A stretch of DNA of 64,000 nt from Comamonas sp. (lineage in GTDB: Bacteria; Pseudomonadota; Gammaproteobacteria; Burkholderiales; Burkholderiaceae_C): assembly GCA_028690035.1 (NCBI GenBank), contig JAQVCA010000010.1:1-64000 (forward strand). Direction: 5' to 3'. The notes under the pieces were generated by a model. It was not told where the DNA came from, made no database searches, and saw nothing but the letters and a program-made list of their open reading frames with translations. The translations under genes and the position numbers were made by a program. Each line of letters opens with the position of its first letter. Position 1 is the stretch's first letter. This document shows, piece after piece, positions 24,488 to 34,099 of the stretch.

Positions 24488-25507
24488 ATGACCACCCAAG
24501 AATCCCTCTCCACCGCTGCTGCCTGGGGCGCAGACGATGCCTTCACCCCAGAAGATCATGCCGATATGGCCGAGGCAGCCGGTTCCACCGACGCTACGGC
24601 CCAGGCAGGGCAAGCTGCATCCGGTAAATCCAAGGCTGAGCGCGAAGCCATCAAGCTGGAAAAACGCCTGTGCCGCGAAGTGGGCCGCGCGATCATGGAC
24701 TTCAACATGATCGAAGAAGGCGACCGCATCATGGTCTGCATGTCGGGCGGCAAAGACAGCTACACGCTGCTGGACATCTTGCGCAAGCTGCAAAAGCGCG
24801 CGCCCGTGAAGTTTGAGCTGGTGGCCGTGAACCTCGACCAAAAACAGCCCGGTTTCCCCGAGCATGTGCTGCCCGATTACTTCAAAAGCATCGGGGTCGA
24901 ATACCACATTGAAAACCAGGACACCTACAGCGTCGTCAAGCGCGTGGTGCCCGAAGGCAAAACCACCTGCAGCCTGTGCTCGCGCCTGCGCCGCGCCATT
25001 TTGTATTCGGTGGCCGACCGCCTGGGCTGCACCAAACTGGCACTGGGCCACCACCGCGATGACATCGTGCAAACGCTGATGCTCAACATGTTCTACGGCG
25101 GGCGCATGAAAGGCATGCCGCCCAAGCTGGTGAGCGACGATGGCAAGCACGTGGTGATTCGGCCACTGTGCTACGTGCCAGAAAAAGACACCACCCGCTG
25201 GGCCGAATACCAGCAGTTCCCCATCATTCCGTGCAACCTGTGCGGCAGCCAAGACGGCTTGCAGCGCGTGATCGTGGGCGAAATGCTGCGCGACTGGGAC
25301 AAAAAATACCCAGGCCGCATCGAAAGCATGTTCCGCGCCATGGGCCACGTGGTCACCACGCACATGATGGATCCGAAGTTGCACGACTTTGCCAACGCCC
25401 GTGCCACCGGCGTTGCCGATCCCGAGGGCGACACCGCCTTTGACGCCGAGCCCCTACCGATTCCGCAGGTCGTACAGCGCAGCCGCGCCGAGGTGCCGAC
25501 CGCGTAG
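24488..25507 (+). CDS. ttcA: tRNA cytidine(32) 2-sulfurtransferase TtcA
   Basis: A 339-residue enzyme that thiolates cytidine 32 of certain tRNAs, using ATP and an Fe-S cluster. PP-loop [15 protein letters not shown] near residue 80; cluster-ligand CxxC in [11 protein letters not shown] and a further CNLCGSQDG. The Lys/Gln-rich core [13 protein letters not shown] and [17 protein letters not shown] are family hallmarks. The first 45 residues are an Ala/Asp/Glu-rich extension. The ATG at 24488 is the first one in frame that gives a plausible N terminus. Confidence 0.94.
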   Translation: MTTQESLSTAAAWGADDAFTPEDHADMAEAAGSTDATAQAGQAASGKSKAEREAIKLEKRLCREVGRAIMDFNMIEEGDRIMVCMSGGKDSYTLLDILRKLQKRAPVKFELVAVNLDQKQPGFPEHVLPDYFKSIGVEYHIENQDTYSVVKRVVPEGKTTCSLCSRLRRAILYSVADRLGCTKLALGHHRDDIVQTLMLNMFYGGRMKGMPPKLVSDDGKHVVIRPLCYVPEKDTTRWAEYQQFPIIPCNLCGSQDGLQRVIVGEMLRDWDKKYPGRIESMFRAMGHVVTTHMMDPKLHDFANARATGVADPEGDTAFDAEPLPIPQVVQRSRAEVPTA

Positions 25508-25593
25508 CCGCCGCAGGGCAACGCAGCAGTGCCCGCGCCCGTCCATATCCCCATCAGTCCAACCGGCCCAGGGTGGCCCAGGAGGTGATCGCC

Positions 25594-26382
25594 ATGCACG
25601 CCAACCAACACGCCACACACTGGCTGGGGGCCACCCTTGTGGCTGCAGCCCTGGCTTTGACGGGCTGCGCCACGGGCACAGCCACTCTGACCAGCCAGGT
25701 GCAAAGCTATTCCAGCATGCAAGGCATTGCATTGCCGGCCACCTACCGCATGGAAATCTTGCCCTCGCAAGCGCAGCAGGAGAGTTTTTCCCAGATTGAA
25801 TACGCCGCACAGGCTGCGCTGGAGCGTGTGGGGCTGCACCGCGATGTGCGCCCCGACTTGGCGCGCCTGGTGGTGCAGGTGGGTGCCAGCGCCACACAGG
25901 CCCGCGCCCAGCATCCCACGTTTGACCCGTACTACTACGGCCCGCGTTTTGGCTGGGGTGTGGGCTATGGCGGCGGCTGGCACAGCCACTGGGGCATGAA
26001 CTGGATGATGGCCGACGTCCCGCCGCTGGTGCAGGTGCGTGCCGTCAAACTGGTGCTGCGCGATGCGCAAAGCCAGCGCATCGTGTACGAAACCTCGGCC
26101 CAGTACGACGAAGTGCGCTTGGACGAGGCGCGCATTTGGCAGGTGCTGTTCGATGCAGCACTCACGGGATTCCCCTTCCCCCCAGCGGGGCCACGGCAGG
26201 TGACCGCGCCACGCTACGCGGCCCCAGCAGCCCTGCCGTCGGTGGGCGACAGTACCGCGCCTGCACCGGCCCCGGCAGCGCCTGCAGCACACAGCACGCC
26301 GGACATCACGATCCCCGACGAGGCCGTTGAGGTTACGCCGGTGCCCCTGCCGGTGCAGCTGCAGCCGCAGCCGGTGCGCTGA
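25594..26382 (+). CDS. DUF4136 family lipoprotein
   Basis: A 262-residue putative outer-membrane lipoprotein. Signal peptide with lipobox ALTGC, Cys25. DUF4136-like core: [32 protein letters not shown], an aromatic/Gly/His-rich stretch ([20 protein letters not shown]) and [20 protein letters not shown]. The C-terminal 60 residues are Pro/Ala-rich and low in complexity. The ATG at 25594 has GGAGG 8 bases before it. The last 50 bp overlap the 3' end of the convergent bioB gene. Function unknown. Confidence 0.8.
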   Translation: MHANQHATHWLGATLVAAALALTGCATGTATLTSQVQSYSSMQGIALPATYRMEILPSQAQQESFSQIEYAAQAALERVGLHRDVRPDLARLVVQVGASATQARAQHPTFDPYYYGPRFGWGVGYGGGWHSHWGMNWMMADVPPLVQVRAVKLVLRDAQSQRIVYETSAQYDEVRLDEARIWQVLFDAALTGFPFPPAGPRQVTAPRYAAPAALPSVGDSTAPAPAPAAPAAHSTPDITIPDEAVEVTPVPLPVQLQPQPVR

Positions 26383-27352
26383 CGCCAGGGCGCAGCCCCA
26401 GCTTGCGCATCAGGGCTTGGTCGGTCTGTACCTCGGGGTTGCCCGTGACCAGCAGCTGGTCACCATAAAAAATCGAATTCGCCCCAGCCAGAAAGCACAG
26501 CGCTTGCACGGCCTCGCCCAACTGCTGACGTCCGGCCGAGAGGCGAATGCGCGCACGCGGCATGGTGATACGGCAGATGGCAATCACGCGCACAAAGTCC
26601 AGGGGATCGACCGGCGCGCTGCGTGCCAGCACCGTGCCCGGCACCGGCACCAGACTGTTGATGGGTACCGATTCGGGTTGCAGCCGGGCCAGCTCGGCAA
26701 TCAGGCTGGCGCGGTCGGCCTGTTCTTCGCCCAGACCGATGATGCCGCCACAGCACACCTTGATACCGGCTTGGCGCACCGCAGCCAGCGTGTCCAGCCG
26801 GTCTTGGTAGCAGCGCGTGGTGACCACTTGCGTGTAGTGGCTGGCGCTGGTGTCCAGGTTGTGGTTGTAGTAATCCAGCCCGGCTTGCTGCAGCACCTGG
26901 GCTTGTTCCTCGTCCAGCATGCCCAGCGTGGCGCAGGTCTCCAGCCCCAGGGCTTTGACGGCGGCAATGGTCTGCGCCATTTTTTCCAGATCGCGCGCGT
27001 TGGGACTGCGCCAGGCAGCGCCCATGCAAAAGCGCGTGGCCCCGCTCGCCTGGGCCGCGCGCGCGGCCTGTAGCACCTGTTCGGTGGCCATCAGCTTGCT
27101 GGCCTGTACACCGGTGTCAAAACTTTGCGCCTGCGGGCAGTAGCCGCAGTTTTCCGGGCAGCCCCCGGTTTTCACGGACAGCAGCGTGGCCAGCTCCACC
27201 TCGTCGGTGGGCCAGTGCGCGCGGTGTACCTGGGCGGCGCGGTGCATGACATCGATCCAGGGCTGGGTGAACAGCGCCTCAACCTCGGCCACTGTCCAGG
27301 GGGCAGGTGTCGTGCAAACGGGGGTGGTCGCATCAGTGGGGTACATCGACAT
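26333..27352 (-). CDS. bioB: Biotin synthase
   Basis: A 339-residue radical SAM enzyme inserting sulfur into dethiobiotin. The SAM cluster ligands are Cys65, Cys69 and Cys72 in [11 protein letters not shown]; the [2Fe-2S] ligand region with the conserved Arg is in the [11 protein letters not shown] segment. The ATG at 27352 has AAGGAG seven bases upstream; a TTG six bases further upstream is less likely. The C terminus is an Ala/Pro-rich tail encoded within a 50-bp antisense overlap with the DUF4136 gene. No BirA-type operator is seen in the 282-bp gap ahead of it, and no other bio gene is in the window. Confidence 0.95.
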   Translation of the reverse strand: MSMYPTDATTPVCTTPAPWTVAEVEALFTQPWIDVMHRAAQVHRAHWPTDEVELATLLSVKTGGCPENCGYCPQAQSFDTGVQASKLMATEQVLQAARAAQASGATRFCMGAAWRSPNARDLEKMAQTIAAVKALGLETCATLGMLDEEQAQVLQQAGLDYYNHNLDTSASHYTQVVTTRCYQDRLDTLAAVRQAGIKVCCGGIIGLGEEQADRASLIAELARLQPESVPINSLVPVPGTVLARSAPVDPLDFVRVIAICRITMPRARIRLSAGRQQLGEAVQALCFLAGANSIFYGDQLLVTGNPEVQTDQALMRKLGLRPGVSAPAAAAAAPAGAPA

Positions 27353-27634
27353 GGGCAAACTCCTTGTGGTCGGTCAACATGGCGGCGCATTGTGGACAGG
27401 GCCAACGACTTTGCCCAGGGTGCAGGGTAAAAAAACACGATGGCTTGCTCATGGTGGCAAAAGCCTGCAATTTCGCCCATTTTTGGCGTAAGAAGCGTGC
27501 TTTTGCTGGATAAATGGTGGCGGTAGATTGGAGTACGGGCAATGGAGGTGAAATCGCGTGCAAAAGCCGCTAAAACTCGCCAAACCACGCGATGGCCTGA
27601 GAGAGAATGCGCGCTTTTGCCTAGGAGTGCCCGC
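27353..27634. other. Divergent intergenic region between bioB and the histidine phosphatase gene
   Basis: These 282 bp should hold the bioB promoter and that of the phosphatase gene. I see AT-rich patches but no palindrome, terminator or known operator. Short open frames here lack ribosome sites and conservation features. Confidence 0.5.
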
Positions 27635-28279
27635 ATGCAAGCTGCCCGCATCATTGCTATTCGCCACGGAGAGACCGACTGGAATGTGCTGGGGCGCATT
27701 CAGGGCCACACCGACATTGGCTTGAACCCCCAGGGCCAAGCCCAAGCGCAGCAGGTGGCCCAGGCGCTGGCCGGGGAAACGCTGGATGCCGTCTACAGCA
27801 GCGATCTGTTGCGCGCCTGGCAGACGGCGCAGGCCATTGCCACGGCAGCCCAGGTGCCGCTGCACGCCGAGCCCGGTTTGCGCGAGCGCTGTTTTGGCAG
27901 TTTTGAAGGGGGCAGTTTTGCCCAGGTGACCGAGCAGCACCCCGAGGCCGCCATGCTCTGGCGCAAACGCGATCCAGACTTTGCGCCGCCCGCCGGGGGC
28001 GAATCCCTGCGCCAGATGCAGGCGCGCATTCAGGCTGCGGTGCAGCGTGTGGCGCAGGCGCATCTGGGCGGGCACCTGGTGCTGGTGGCGCATGGCGGTG
28101 TGCTGGACATGCTCTATCGCTTGGCCACACGCCAAGACCTGCAGGCGCCGCGCACCTGGTCGCTGCCCAATGCCGCTATCAACCGCCTGCTGTGGACGCC
28201 CGACAGCGGCCTGGCCCTGGTGGGCTGGGGCGATGTGCAGCACCTGGGTGGTGCGGCACTGCAAGAATCCTTTTCTTGA
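27635..28279 (+). CDS. Histidine phosphatase family protein (phosphoglycerate mutase-like)
   Basis: A 214-residue phosphatase. The catalytic RHGETDWN is at residues 10-17 (phospho-accepting His11); other core residues are GHTDIGLNPQG, AVYSSDLLRAWQTA and VAHGGVLDML with the second catalytic His. GpmB/CobC-like enzymes of this size usually act as phosphatases rather than mutases; the substrate cannot be told. GGAG lies 7 bases before the ATG at 27635. A hairpin element follows, between it and the convergent PEBP-like gene. Confidence 0.88.
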   Translation: MQAARIIAIRHGETDWNVLGRIQGHTDIGLNPQGQAQAQQVAQALAGETLDAVYSSDLLRAWQTAQAIATAAQVPLHAEPGLRERCFGSFEGGSFAQVTEQHPEAAMLWRKRDPDFAPPAGGESLRQMQARIQAAVQRVAQAHLGGHLVLVAHGGVLDMLYRLATRQDLQAPRTWSLPNAAINRLLWTPDSGLALVGWGDVQHLGGAALQESFS

Positions 28280-28293
28280 GAGATTAAAAAAAG

Positions 28294-28371
28294 GAGCTGC
28301 TAGCGCTTGTCTATAAAGGTTTTCAGTATAAAAACCATCTAAAAACCTTATAAATAAGGCGCGAGCAGCTC
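28294..28371. repeat. Long-form intergenic hairpin element
   Basis: Outer arms GAGCTGCT (28294-28301) and AGCAGCTC (28364-28371) pair perfectly and extend imperfectly inward through GCGCTT/AAGGCGC. The inner stem is AAGGTTTT (28316-28323) with AAAACCTT (28342-28349), a perfect 8 bp. It sits between two convergent genes and could terminate both. Confidence 0.85.
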
Positions 28372-28377
28372 TAATTT

Positions 28378-28872
28378 TTAACGACCATACAGCGCGGTAA
28401 AGCTGGCGGTGCCCAGGGCGTGGGCGTTGATCATGAAGCCGGCCAGCGCGGCGCTGGCGTCGTTGGGGATGTCCAGCCTGGGCACCGACAGGGCGTGTAC
28501 GGTGAATACGTAGCGGTGTGGCTTGTCGCCGGGCGGTGGGCACACGCCGCCCCAGGCGTAGCTGCCGTAGTCGTTGCGGATGTGGCGTGCCCCGGCGGGC
28601 AGATCGTGGCCGCCTTCGGCACCGGCGTTGGCTCTGAGCTCGGTGATGCGCGCGGGCAGGTCCACCACCAGCCAGTGCCACCAGCCCGAGCCGCTGGGCG
28701 CATCGGGGTCGTACACGGTGACGGCAAAGCTTTGCGTGCCCTCGGGCGCGCCACTCCAGCGCAGCACGGGCGAGGCGTTGCGCCCGGTGCAGCCAAAGCC
28801 GTTGAACTCAAACTCTTGGGCGATGGTGCCATTGGCGGGGATGTCGGGGCTGGAAAGGACAAATGCGGTCAT
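28378..28872 (-). CDS. YbhB/YbcL family Raf kinase inhibitor-like protein (PEBP fold)
   Basis: A 164-residue PEBP-like protein. Core motifs: NGFGCTGRNASPVLRWSGAPEGTQSFAVTVYDPDAP, WWHWLVVDLPA, and YGSYAWGGVCPPPGDKPHRYVFTVHAL, the anion-binding pocket of the family. No signal peptide. The bacterial function is not established. Start at 28872 (MTAFVLSSPDIP) is chosen from family length; an ATG nine bases upstream at 28881 is equally possible. Confidence 0.88.
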   Translation of the reverse strand: MTAFVLSSPDIPANGTIAQEFEFNGFGCTGRNASPVLRWSGAPEGTQSFAVTVYDPDAPSGSGWWHWLVVDLPARITELRANAGAEGGHDLPAGARHIRNDYGSYAWGGVCPPPGDKPHRYVFTVHALSVPRLDIPNDASAALAGFMINAHALGTASFTALYGR

Positions 28873-28953
28873 GGTCGGCATAGCTCCTGAAAATGGGGAA
28901 AACCCGAAGGGAGAGAGAAGACGCCAAGTATGCCCAAAGCCGCTGTGCTGCGG

Positions 28954-28984
28954 CAAAAAAAGAGCGCCCGCAGGGGGCGCTCTT
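28954..28984 (-). terminator. Intrinsic terminator after ccsB
   Basis: On the minus strand AAGAGCGCCC, a 5-base loop and GGGCGCTCTT form a perfect 10-bp stem followed by a run of seven or more T. It lies 26 bp after the ccsB stop and ends the cytochrome c maturation unit. Confidence 0.9.
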
Positions 28985-29009
28985 GCTGCGATGGCTGCAG
29001 TCCGTCGGC

Positions 29010-30359
29010 TTACAACTCGCCGTAGCTGTGCAGGCCCGACAGGAACATGTTCACGCCCAGGAAGGCAAAGGTGGTCACGGCCAGGCCCACCAAGGCCCAC
29101 CAGGCCGACACCGTGCCGCGCAGCCCCTTCATGAGGCGCATGTGCAGCCATGAGGCGTAGTTGAGCCAGACGATCAGCGCCCAGGTCTCTTTGGGATCCC
29201 AGCTCCAGTAGCCGCCCCAGGCCTCGGCGGCCCACAGCGCGCCCAGCACGGTGGCGATGGTGAAGAAGGCAAAGCCCACGGCGATCGACTTGTACATCAC
29301 GTTGTCCAGCACCTCAAACGAGGGCAGGCGTGCGGCAATGGGTTTGCGTGCGGCCAAGATGGCGCCCACGATCAGCGCTGAAATGCCAAAGTACACAATC
29401 CAGTAGCTGCTGCCCCCGTCTTGCTGGCCCTGGCGGAAGGCCAGTGGCTCAAAACACAGCGCCACGCCCAGCAGCCACAGGGGCGCCAGCTTGTACCACT
29501 GGGTTTCTTGCGCCTGCTGCTTGATGAGGTAGGCAAAGGCCACCATGGCGGCCAGCGCAAAGGTGCCGTAGCCAATGAAGTTGGCGGGCACGTGCAGCTT
29601 CATCCACCAGCTTTGCAGCGCAGGAATCAGCGGCTGGATCTCATGCGCCTCGCGCACCAGCGTGTACCACAGCAAAAAGCCCACGGCAGCGCTGACCACC
29701 AGCATGACAAAGCCACCCAGGGCACGCGTTTGGTACTGCGCTTCGTAGTACAGGTAGAACAGCGCTGTCATCCAGATGAACATGATGAACACCTCGTAGA
29801 GGTTGCTCACCGGGATGTGGCCCACATCGGGGCCGAGCAGATAGCTTTCGTACCAGCGCACCATGGTGCCCACCAGCGCCAAGGTGACGGTGGCCCAGGC
29901 CATGCCGCTGGCAATCGCGCCAAAGCTGCTGCGCTCGTTTTTGGCAAACAGGGCAATCCAGTAGAACACGGTGGACATGAAGCACAGCATGCACATCCAC
30001 AGAATGGCCGACTGGCTGGAGAGGAAGTACTTGAGGCCGAACACAGCCTCGGCACGGTCCAGGTGGGCCACGCCATCGCTGCCGTGGTAGAGCCAGATGG
30101 CCAGCAGTGACAAAGCGGCCACGCCCAGCATCAGCTTTTGCAGCGGACGCCAGAACCAGCCCATGCCCACCAGGGTGGGAATGGTCAGCAGCAGGATGAC
30201 TTTTTCATAGCCATTCATGGCGTGGCTGTACTGCTGCAGGGCAAAGATGCCGCCAGCGGCGATCAGCACGGCAAACAGCCAATCCCACAGCGTGATGCGG
30301 GCAAAGAAACCAGGGTTCAGCGCCACCGTGGTGGTGGAAGGGGGCGTGGCAGTAGTCAT
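29010..30359 (-). CDS. ccsB: Cytochrome c biogenesis protein CcsB/ResC (heme handling, system II)
   Basis: A 449-residue polytopic membrane protein with about eight transmembrane helices. The WWD heme-handling motif reads EAWGGYWSWDPKETWALIVW (residues about 380-400). With ResB it exports heme and attaches it to apocytochromes c in the periplasm. The ATG at 30359 has AGAGG upstream, and it begins one base after the resB stop, so the pair is translationally linked. The N-terminal 20 residues are cytoplasmic and Thr/Pro-rich. Confidence 0.93.
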   Translation of the reverse strand: MTTATPPSTTTVALNPGFFARITLWDWLFAVLIAAGGIFALQQYSHAMNGYEKVILLLTIPTLVGMGWFWRPLQKLMLGVAALSLLAIWLYHGSDGVAHLDRAEAVFGLKYFLSSQSAILWMCMLCFMSTVFYWIALFAKNERSSFGAIASGMAWATVTLALVGTMVRWYESYLLGPDVGHIPVSNLYEVFIMFIWMTALFYLYYEAQYQTRALGGFVMLVVSAAVGFLLWYTLVREAHEIQPLIPALQSWWMKLHVPANFIGYGTFALAAMVAFAYLIKQQAQETQWYKLAPLWLLGVALCFEPLAFRQGQQDGGSSYWIVYFGISALIVGAILAARKPIAARLPSFEVLDNVMYKSIAVGFAFFTIATVLGALWAAEAWGGYWSWDPKETWALIVWLNYASWLHMRLMKGLRGTVSAWWALVGLAVTTFAFLGVNMFLSGLHSYGEL

Positions 30360-30360
30360 A

Positions 30361-32532
30361 TCAAACCTCTTGGGCTGCGGCGCTGGCACCACCGGGGGCG
30401 GTGGGGGGCACGCCAAGGAGTTGCTCACTCAGTTGGGCAAATTCGCGATCAATGTCCAGTAGCTTACGGTTACACGACAAGGCCATGGTGGCGTGGGTGT
30501 TCTGGGGCGCGGCAGCGTTGGGTGCCAGCCAGACCCACAGGCGCTTGTCGCGCACGTACAGCATGGCAAACACGCCCACGATCAGGAAAAAGCAGCCCAG
30601 ATAGACCACGTTTTTGCCGGGCGCGCGTGCCACCTGAAAGACGCTGGCCTGCACCTGCTCAAAATCGTCCAGCATGAAGGCCACCGGCGCGGGGTAGTAC
30701 TGCGCGTCGCTGAGCGCAAACACCGCCTGGGCCATGAAGCGCTGGGTCTCTAGGTTGCCCTCTAGCGCGGGCAGCTGGGCCTGGGTGCGTGTGAGCTGGG
30801 TCATCTCGTAGAGCACGCCATTCAGAATGCGCAGCAGCACCTCGCCAGCGCGGTCGCGCTCGGCTTCGGGCACGCTTTGCTCCATGTATTTGCCAATCGC
30901 TTGCAGGCCACCATCGGGCGCGCTGCCGCTGCCAGCAAACAGCGTCACGATGCGGATGGCCGAATCGGCCAGCGCGGTGCGCAGGTCGGGACGGTCTTCA
31001 GGCGTGACCTGCTGCGCGTAGCGGCGCACAGCGGCTTCGCGCAGCACCGGATCAAGCAGCGCATGGCGCAGGCGCATAAAACTGTCCATCTTGCCCTCGG
31101 GATCGACGGGCACGCGCAGGTAGCGGAAGGGTTCGGACTGGCTGTCGCGCACGCCCAGCAGGTACACGGGCTGCCCAGCTTCCATCTCCACTGGCACCAT
31201 GTAATTCTGGAACTCGCGCGCCTGGCCTGCCGCATCGCGCAGCTTGTAGCCAATGCTGGGGCCGACGTTGCGCAGATTTTTCTCGGTGGCCGTCTTGTGG
31301 CCCGCGCCCAGGCGCGCCTCGATGGCGTTGCGCAGATCGACCTTGCGCACATCCACGGGCTGGTTGGTGGGGTTGCCGTCGGCGGCGGCGCTGAAGTTTT
31401 CCACGTTGATCAGGCGCAGCTCGGTGAATTCGAGCGTCATGTCCTGCCGTGGGTTGCCGCTGTCTTGCGGGCCGATTTGCGTGCTGCCGCCGATTTCGCC
31501 CTGCACGCTGAAGGGCTTGCCGCCCACCGTGAAGGGCACCGCCTTCAAGCGCACTTTGGAGCCGCCGTCGTCAAAGCTGGCCTGGTAAATCTCCACGCCG
31601 CGGTGGCTGGCCGGGTGGTTCACTTCGATGCGCTTGGGAATGCTCTGGCCGCTTTCAAAGTCGTGAATGAGCACTTCGCTGGCAAACAGCTTGGGCATGC
31701 CGGTGTCGTAGTACTCAACGATGAATTTTTTCAGCTCGATGGAGAAGGGCAGGGGCTGCAGCAGGACGCCATCAGACTGGTTCAGCAGTGCCGTGCTCGA
31801 TTGCGTGCCTTCGGCCACGAACACATTGCCCCGAAAGGTGGGGTTGGTGACGGGCAGGCGGTGCTGGTCCGCAATTTCGGAGATGCGTCCGCCGCCCACG
31901 TAAGGGGTCTTGCCGCCCAACCACATCTGTGCGCGCACGATCAGGTCGCCATCGAGCAGGCCGCCCAGGCAGATGAGCACAATGGCCGAGTGCGCGGCGA
32001 TGTAGCCCAGTTTGTTGGCCGCGCCTTTTTTGGCCGCCACCATGTAGCCCTTGGTGCCTTCGGGCTGATCGGGCAAGGTGCGCTCTTGCACCTTGACGCG
32101 CCAGCCCTGCTGTACCAGGCTCTGGCCAATGCGCTGTGCGGCGGTCTGGGGCGTTTCGGCCAGGTCGGACTGGGCCTTGTGGCCAAAGGCCTGCAGGCTT
32201 TTGGCGCGAATGTCTTCCTTGAAAGTGCGCAGGTCTGCCAGATATTTAGGCGTGTGGCGCAGCAGGCACAAGGTGGTGCTGGTGACCAAGAAGGCCAGAA
32301 TCAGCAAAAACCACCAGGCGCTGTACACTGCATTCAGTTTGAGCGCCAGAAACAGCTCCGACCAGAACGGCCCGAACTGGTTGACGTAGTTGTTGACCGG
32401 TTGGTGCTGCTGGATGACGGTGCCGATCACCGAGGCGATGCAGATCACCGTCAGCAAGGCAATGGCAAAGCGCATGGAAGACAGCAGCTCTTTGAACGAG
32501 TGCCAGCGCTGACGCAAAGGGGATTCAGACAT
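30361..32532 (-). CDS. resB: Cytochrome c biogenesis protein ResB/Ccs1
   Basis: A 723-residue membrane protein of the system II cytochrome c synthetase. Helices near the N terminus (FAIALLTVICIASVIGTVIQQ, AWWFLLILAFLVTSTTLCLLRH), another at about residue 175 (YIAAHSAIVLICLGGLLDGDL), a large periplasmic domain, and a final helix (VVYLGCFFLIVGVFAMLYV). QQHQPVNNYVNQFGPFW is the conserved first periplasmic loop. Gene order cytochrome c4, resB, ccsB on one strand is common in betaproteobacteria. Confidence 0.93.
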   Translation of the reverse strand: MSESPLRQRWHSFKELLSSMRFAIALLTVICIASVIGTVIQQHQPVNNYVNQFGPFWSELFLALKLNAVYSAWWFLLILAFLVTSTTLCLLRHTPKYLADLRTFKEDIRAKSLQAFGHKAQSDLAETPQTAAQRIGQSLVQQGWRVKVQERTLPDQPEGTKGYMVAAKKGAANKLGYIAAHSAIVLICLGGLLDGDLIVRAQMWLGGKTPYVGGGRISEIADQHRLPVTNPTFRGNVFVAEGTQSSTALLNQSDGVLLQPLPFSIELKKFIVEYYDTGMPKLFASEVLIHDFESGQSIPKRIEVNHPASHRGVEIYQASFDDGGSKVRLKAVPFTVGGKPFSVQGEIGGSTQIGPQDSGNPRQDMTLEFTELRLINVENFSAAADGNPTNQPVDVRKVDLRNAIEARLGAGHKTATEKNLRNVGPSIGYKLRDAAGQAREFQNYMVPVEMEAGQPVYLLGVRDSQSEPFRYLRVPVDPEGKMDSFMRLRHALLDPVLREAAVRRYAQQVTPEDRPDLRTALADSAIRIVTLFAGSGSAPDGGLQAIGKYMEQSVPEAERDRAGEVLLRILNGVLYEMTQLTRTQAQLPALEGNLETQRFMAQAVFALSDAQYYPAPVAFMLDDFEQVQASVFQVARAPGKNVVYLGCFFLIVGVFAMLYVRDKRLWVWLAPNAAAPQNTHATMALSCNRKLLDIDREFAQLSEQLLGVPPTAPGGASAAAQEV

Positions 32533-32552
32533 GAGAAACGATGGGGGCCCGC

Positions 32553-32611
32553 AAACAAAAAAAGGCGGCGCACCTTAAGAGCATGAAGTTGCTCTCAGAA
32601 GTGGCACCGCC
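32553..32611 (-). terminator. Intrinsic terminator after the cytochrome c4 gene
   Basis: On the minus strand GGCGGTGCC and GGTGCGCCGCC form the base of a stem, with an inner GAGAGC/GCTCT hairpin, followed by TTTTTTTG. It lies between the cytochrome c4 gene and resB, so the two may be transcribed separately. Confidence 0.7.
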
Positions 32612-32674
32612 CGCTTGGGGATGGTTGGGGTCAGCGAAGTTCCCGGCTATGCGGCACTTTGCGGCCCCGCACCA

Positions 32675-33280
32675 TCAGCGCAAGCCTGCAATGTAGTCGG
32701 ATACGGCCTGGATTTCTTTGTCGTTGAGCTTGGCGGCCACATCCATCATCTGCTGGCTGTTGGCGCGCGAGCCGTCACGGAAAGCCTTGAGCTGCGTGAC
32801 CGTGTACTGGGCGTGCTGGCCGCTCAGGCGCGGGTACTGCGCTGGAATGCCCACACCATTGGGGCTGTGGCAGCCGGCGCAGGCGGCGATGTTGCGATCC
32901 TGGATGCCGCCACGGAAGATACGCTCGCCCAAGGCGACCAAATCCTTGTTGGTGGCCATGCCGGGGGTGGCCTTTTGCTGTGCCAGCCACGCCGAGACGT
33001 TGACCATGTCTTCGTCGGTGAGCATGGAGGAGAAGCCCTTCATGATCGCGTTGGCGCGCTTGTCGCTTTTGAACTCTTGCAGCTGCTTGACCAGATATTC
33101 TGGATGCTGCTGTGCCAGCACGGGGTTTTCAGCCAGAACGGATTTGCCCGCTTCGCCATGGCAGGCGACGCAGACACCCTCGTAGGTGGCCTGGCCTTTG
33201 GCCAAATCTGGGGCTGCCAATGCGGGCAGGGCGGGGACTGCCACTGCGGCAGCCGTCAGCAGGGAGGCGAGCAACTTCAT
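32675..33280 (-). CDS. Cytochrome c4 (diheme, periplasmic)
   Basis: A 201-residue exported diheme cytochrome. Signal peptide MKLLASLLTAAAVAVPALPALA, then two class I heme motifs, CVACHG (about residue 36) and CAGCHS (about residue 137), each with a downstream Met ligand segment (NAIMKGFSSML; NSQQMMDVAAKL). It carries electrons from the bc1 complex to terminal oxidases. It stands directly upstream of the cytochrome maturation genes that would mature it. No strong ribosome site is visible. Confidence 0.93.
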   Translation of the reverse strand: MKLLASLLTAAAVAVPALPALAAPDLAKGQATYEGVCVACHGEAGKSVLAENPVLAQQHPEYLVKQLQEFKSDKRANAIMKGFSSMLTDEDMVNVSAWLAQQKATPGMATNKDLVALGERIFRGGIQDRNIAACAGCHSPNGVGIPAQYPRLSGQHAQYTVTQLKAFRDGSRANSQQMMDVAAKLNDKEIQAVSDYIAGLR

Positions 33281-33319
33281 ATCAATGGTCTGGTTATGTC
33301 AGCAAAAACCAGCAGATTC

Positions 33320-33325
33320 TACAAT
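33320..33325 (+). promoter_or_regulatory. Candidate -10 element of engB
   Basis: TACAAT, one mismatch from consensus, lies 27 bp before the preferred engB start. No clear -35 accompanies it. It supports the start at 33353 over an in-frame ATG at 33296. Confidence 0.4.
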
Positions 33326-33352
33326 GACGCTCTTGGATATTCCTATTACCTC

Positions 33353-34081
33353 ATGACAGCCAACCCTTCAGCCCTTGCACCGGGTCAAAGTTTCGTGCCC
33401 ATCGACCCCAAGCTTGCGCTGGGGTGGACGCATACCGCACGCTTTCTGACCACCGCCGCCCAGTTGAACCAACTGCCCCCCATTCAGGTGCCCGAAATCG
33501 CTTTCGTGGGCCGCTCCAACGCGGGCAAGTCCACCTGCATCAACACGCTCACGCAGCAAAAGCAGCTGGCCTTTGCCTCGAAAAAGCCGGGGCGCACGCA
33601 GCACATCAATTTGTTTTCTTTGGGTAAGCAGGGTGTGACCGATGCGGTGCTGGCCGACTTGCCTGGCTATGGCTATGCCGCCGTCTCGCGCACGGACAAA
33701 GAGCGCTGGCAGCGCGTGATGCTCAACTACCTGATGGAGCGCGAAAGCCTGTCGGCCGTGGTGCTGCTGTGCGACCCGCGCCTGGGCCTGACCGAGCTGG
33801 ATGAGGCGTTGCTGGACGCCATTCGCCCGCGCGTTGAAGAGGGGTTGCAGTTTTTGGTGCTGCTCACCAAGGCCGACAAACTCACGCGCGCCGAGCAGGC
33901 CAAGGCGCTGTCCATCATGCGCCTGAACGCGGGTGGGGGTGAGGTGCGCCTGTTCTCGGCGCTGAAAAAGCAAGGCGTGGGCGAAGTGGCCCAGCTGCTG
34001 TGGCACTGGAGCCACCCCGAGCAGCCCACGCAGTCCGATGCGGCCCCTGTGGAGGCAACCACGACGCCTGTCTCTGAGTAA
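33353..34081 (+). CDS. engB: Ribosome biogenesis GTP-binding protein EngB (YihA/YsxC)
   Basis: A 242-residue GTPase needed for late 50S assembly. G1 is GRSNAGKST, G3 is DLPGYGYA and G4 is TKAD; the switch region KKPGRTQHINLF is typical of EngB. The C-terminal 25 residues are an acidic/Thr-rich tail. The ATG at 33353 (MTANPSALAPGQ) is preferred. It is divergent from the cytochrome c4 gene; this engB-next-to-cytochrome-c4 arrangement is common in proteobacteria. It ends in a terminator-like hairpin element. Confidence 0.93.
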   Translation: MTANPSALAPGQSFVPIDPKLALGWTHTARFLTTAAQLNQLPPIQVPEIAFVGRSNAGKSTCINTLTQQKQLAFASKKPGRTQHINLFSLGKQGVTDAVLADLPGYGYAAVSRTDKERWQRVMLNYLMERESLSAVVLLCDPRLGLTELDEALLDAIRPRVEEGLQFLVLLTKADKLTRAEQAKALSIMRLNAGGGEVRLFSALKKQGVGEVAQLLWHWSHPEQPTQSDAAPVEATTTPVSE

Positions 34082-34099
34082 GCAGCATCTTTAAAAGAA

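Noticed and set aside
32615-33352. Apparent extension ahead of engB
   Set aside because: It is antisense to cytochrome c4, which has a signal peptide and two CxxCH motifs; EngB homology starts after 33353.
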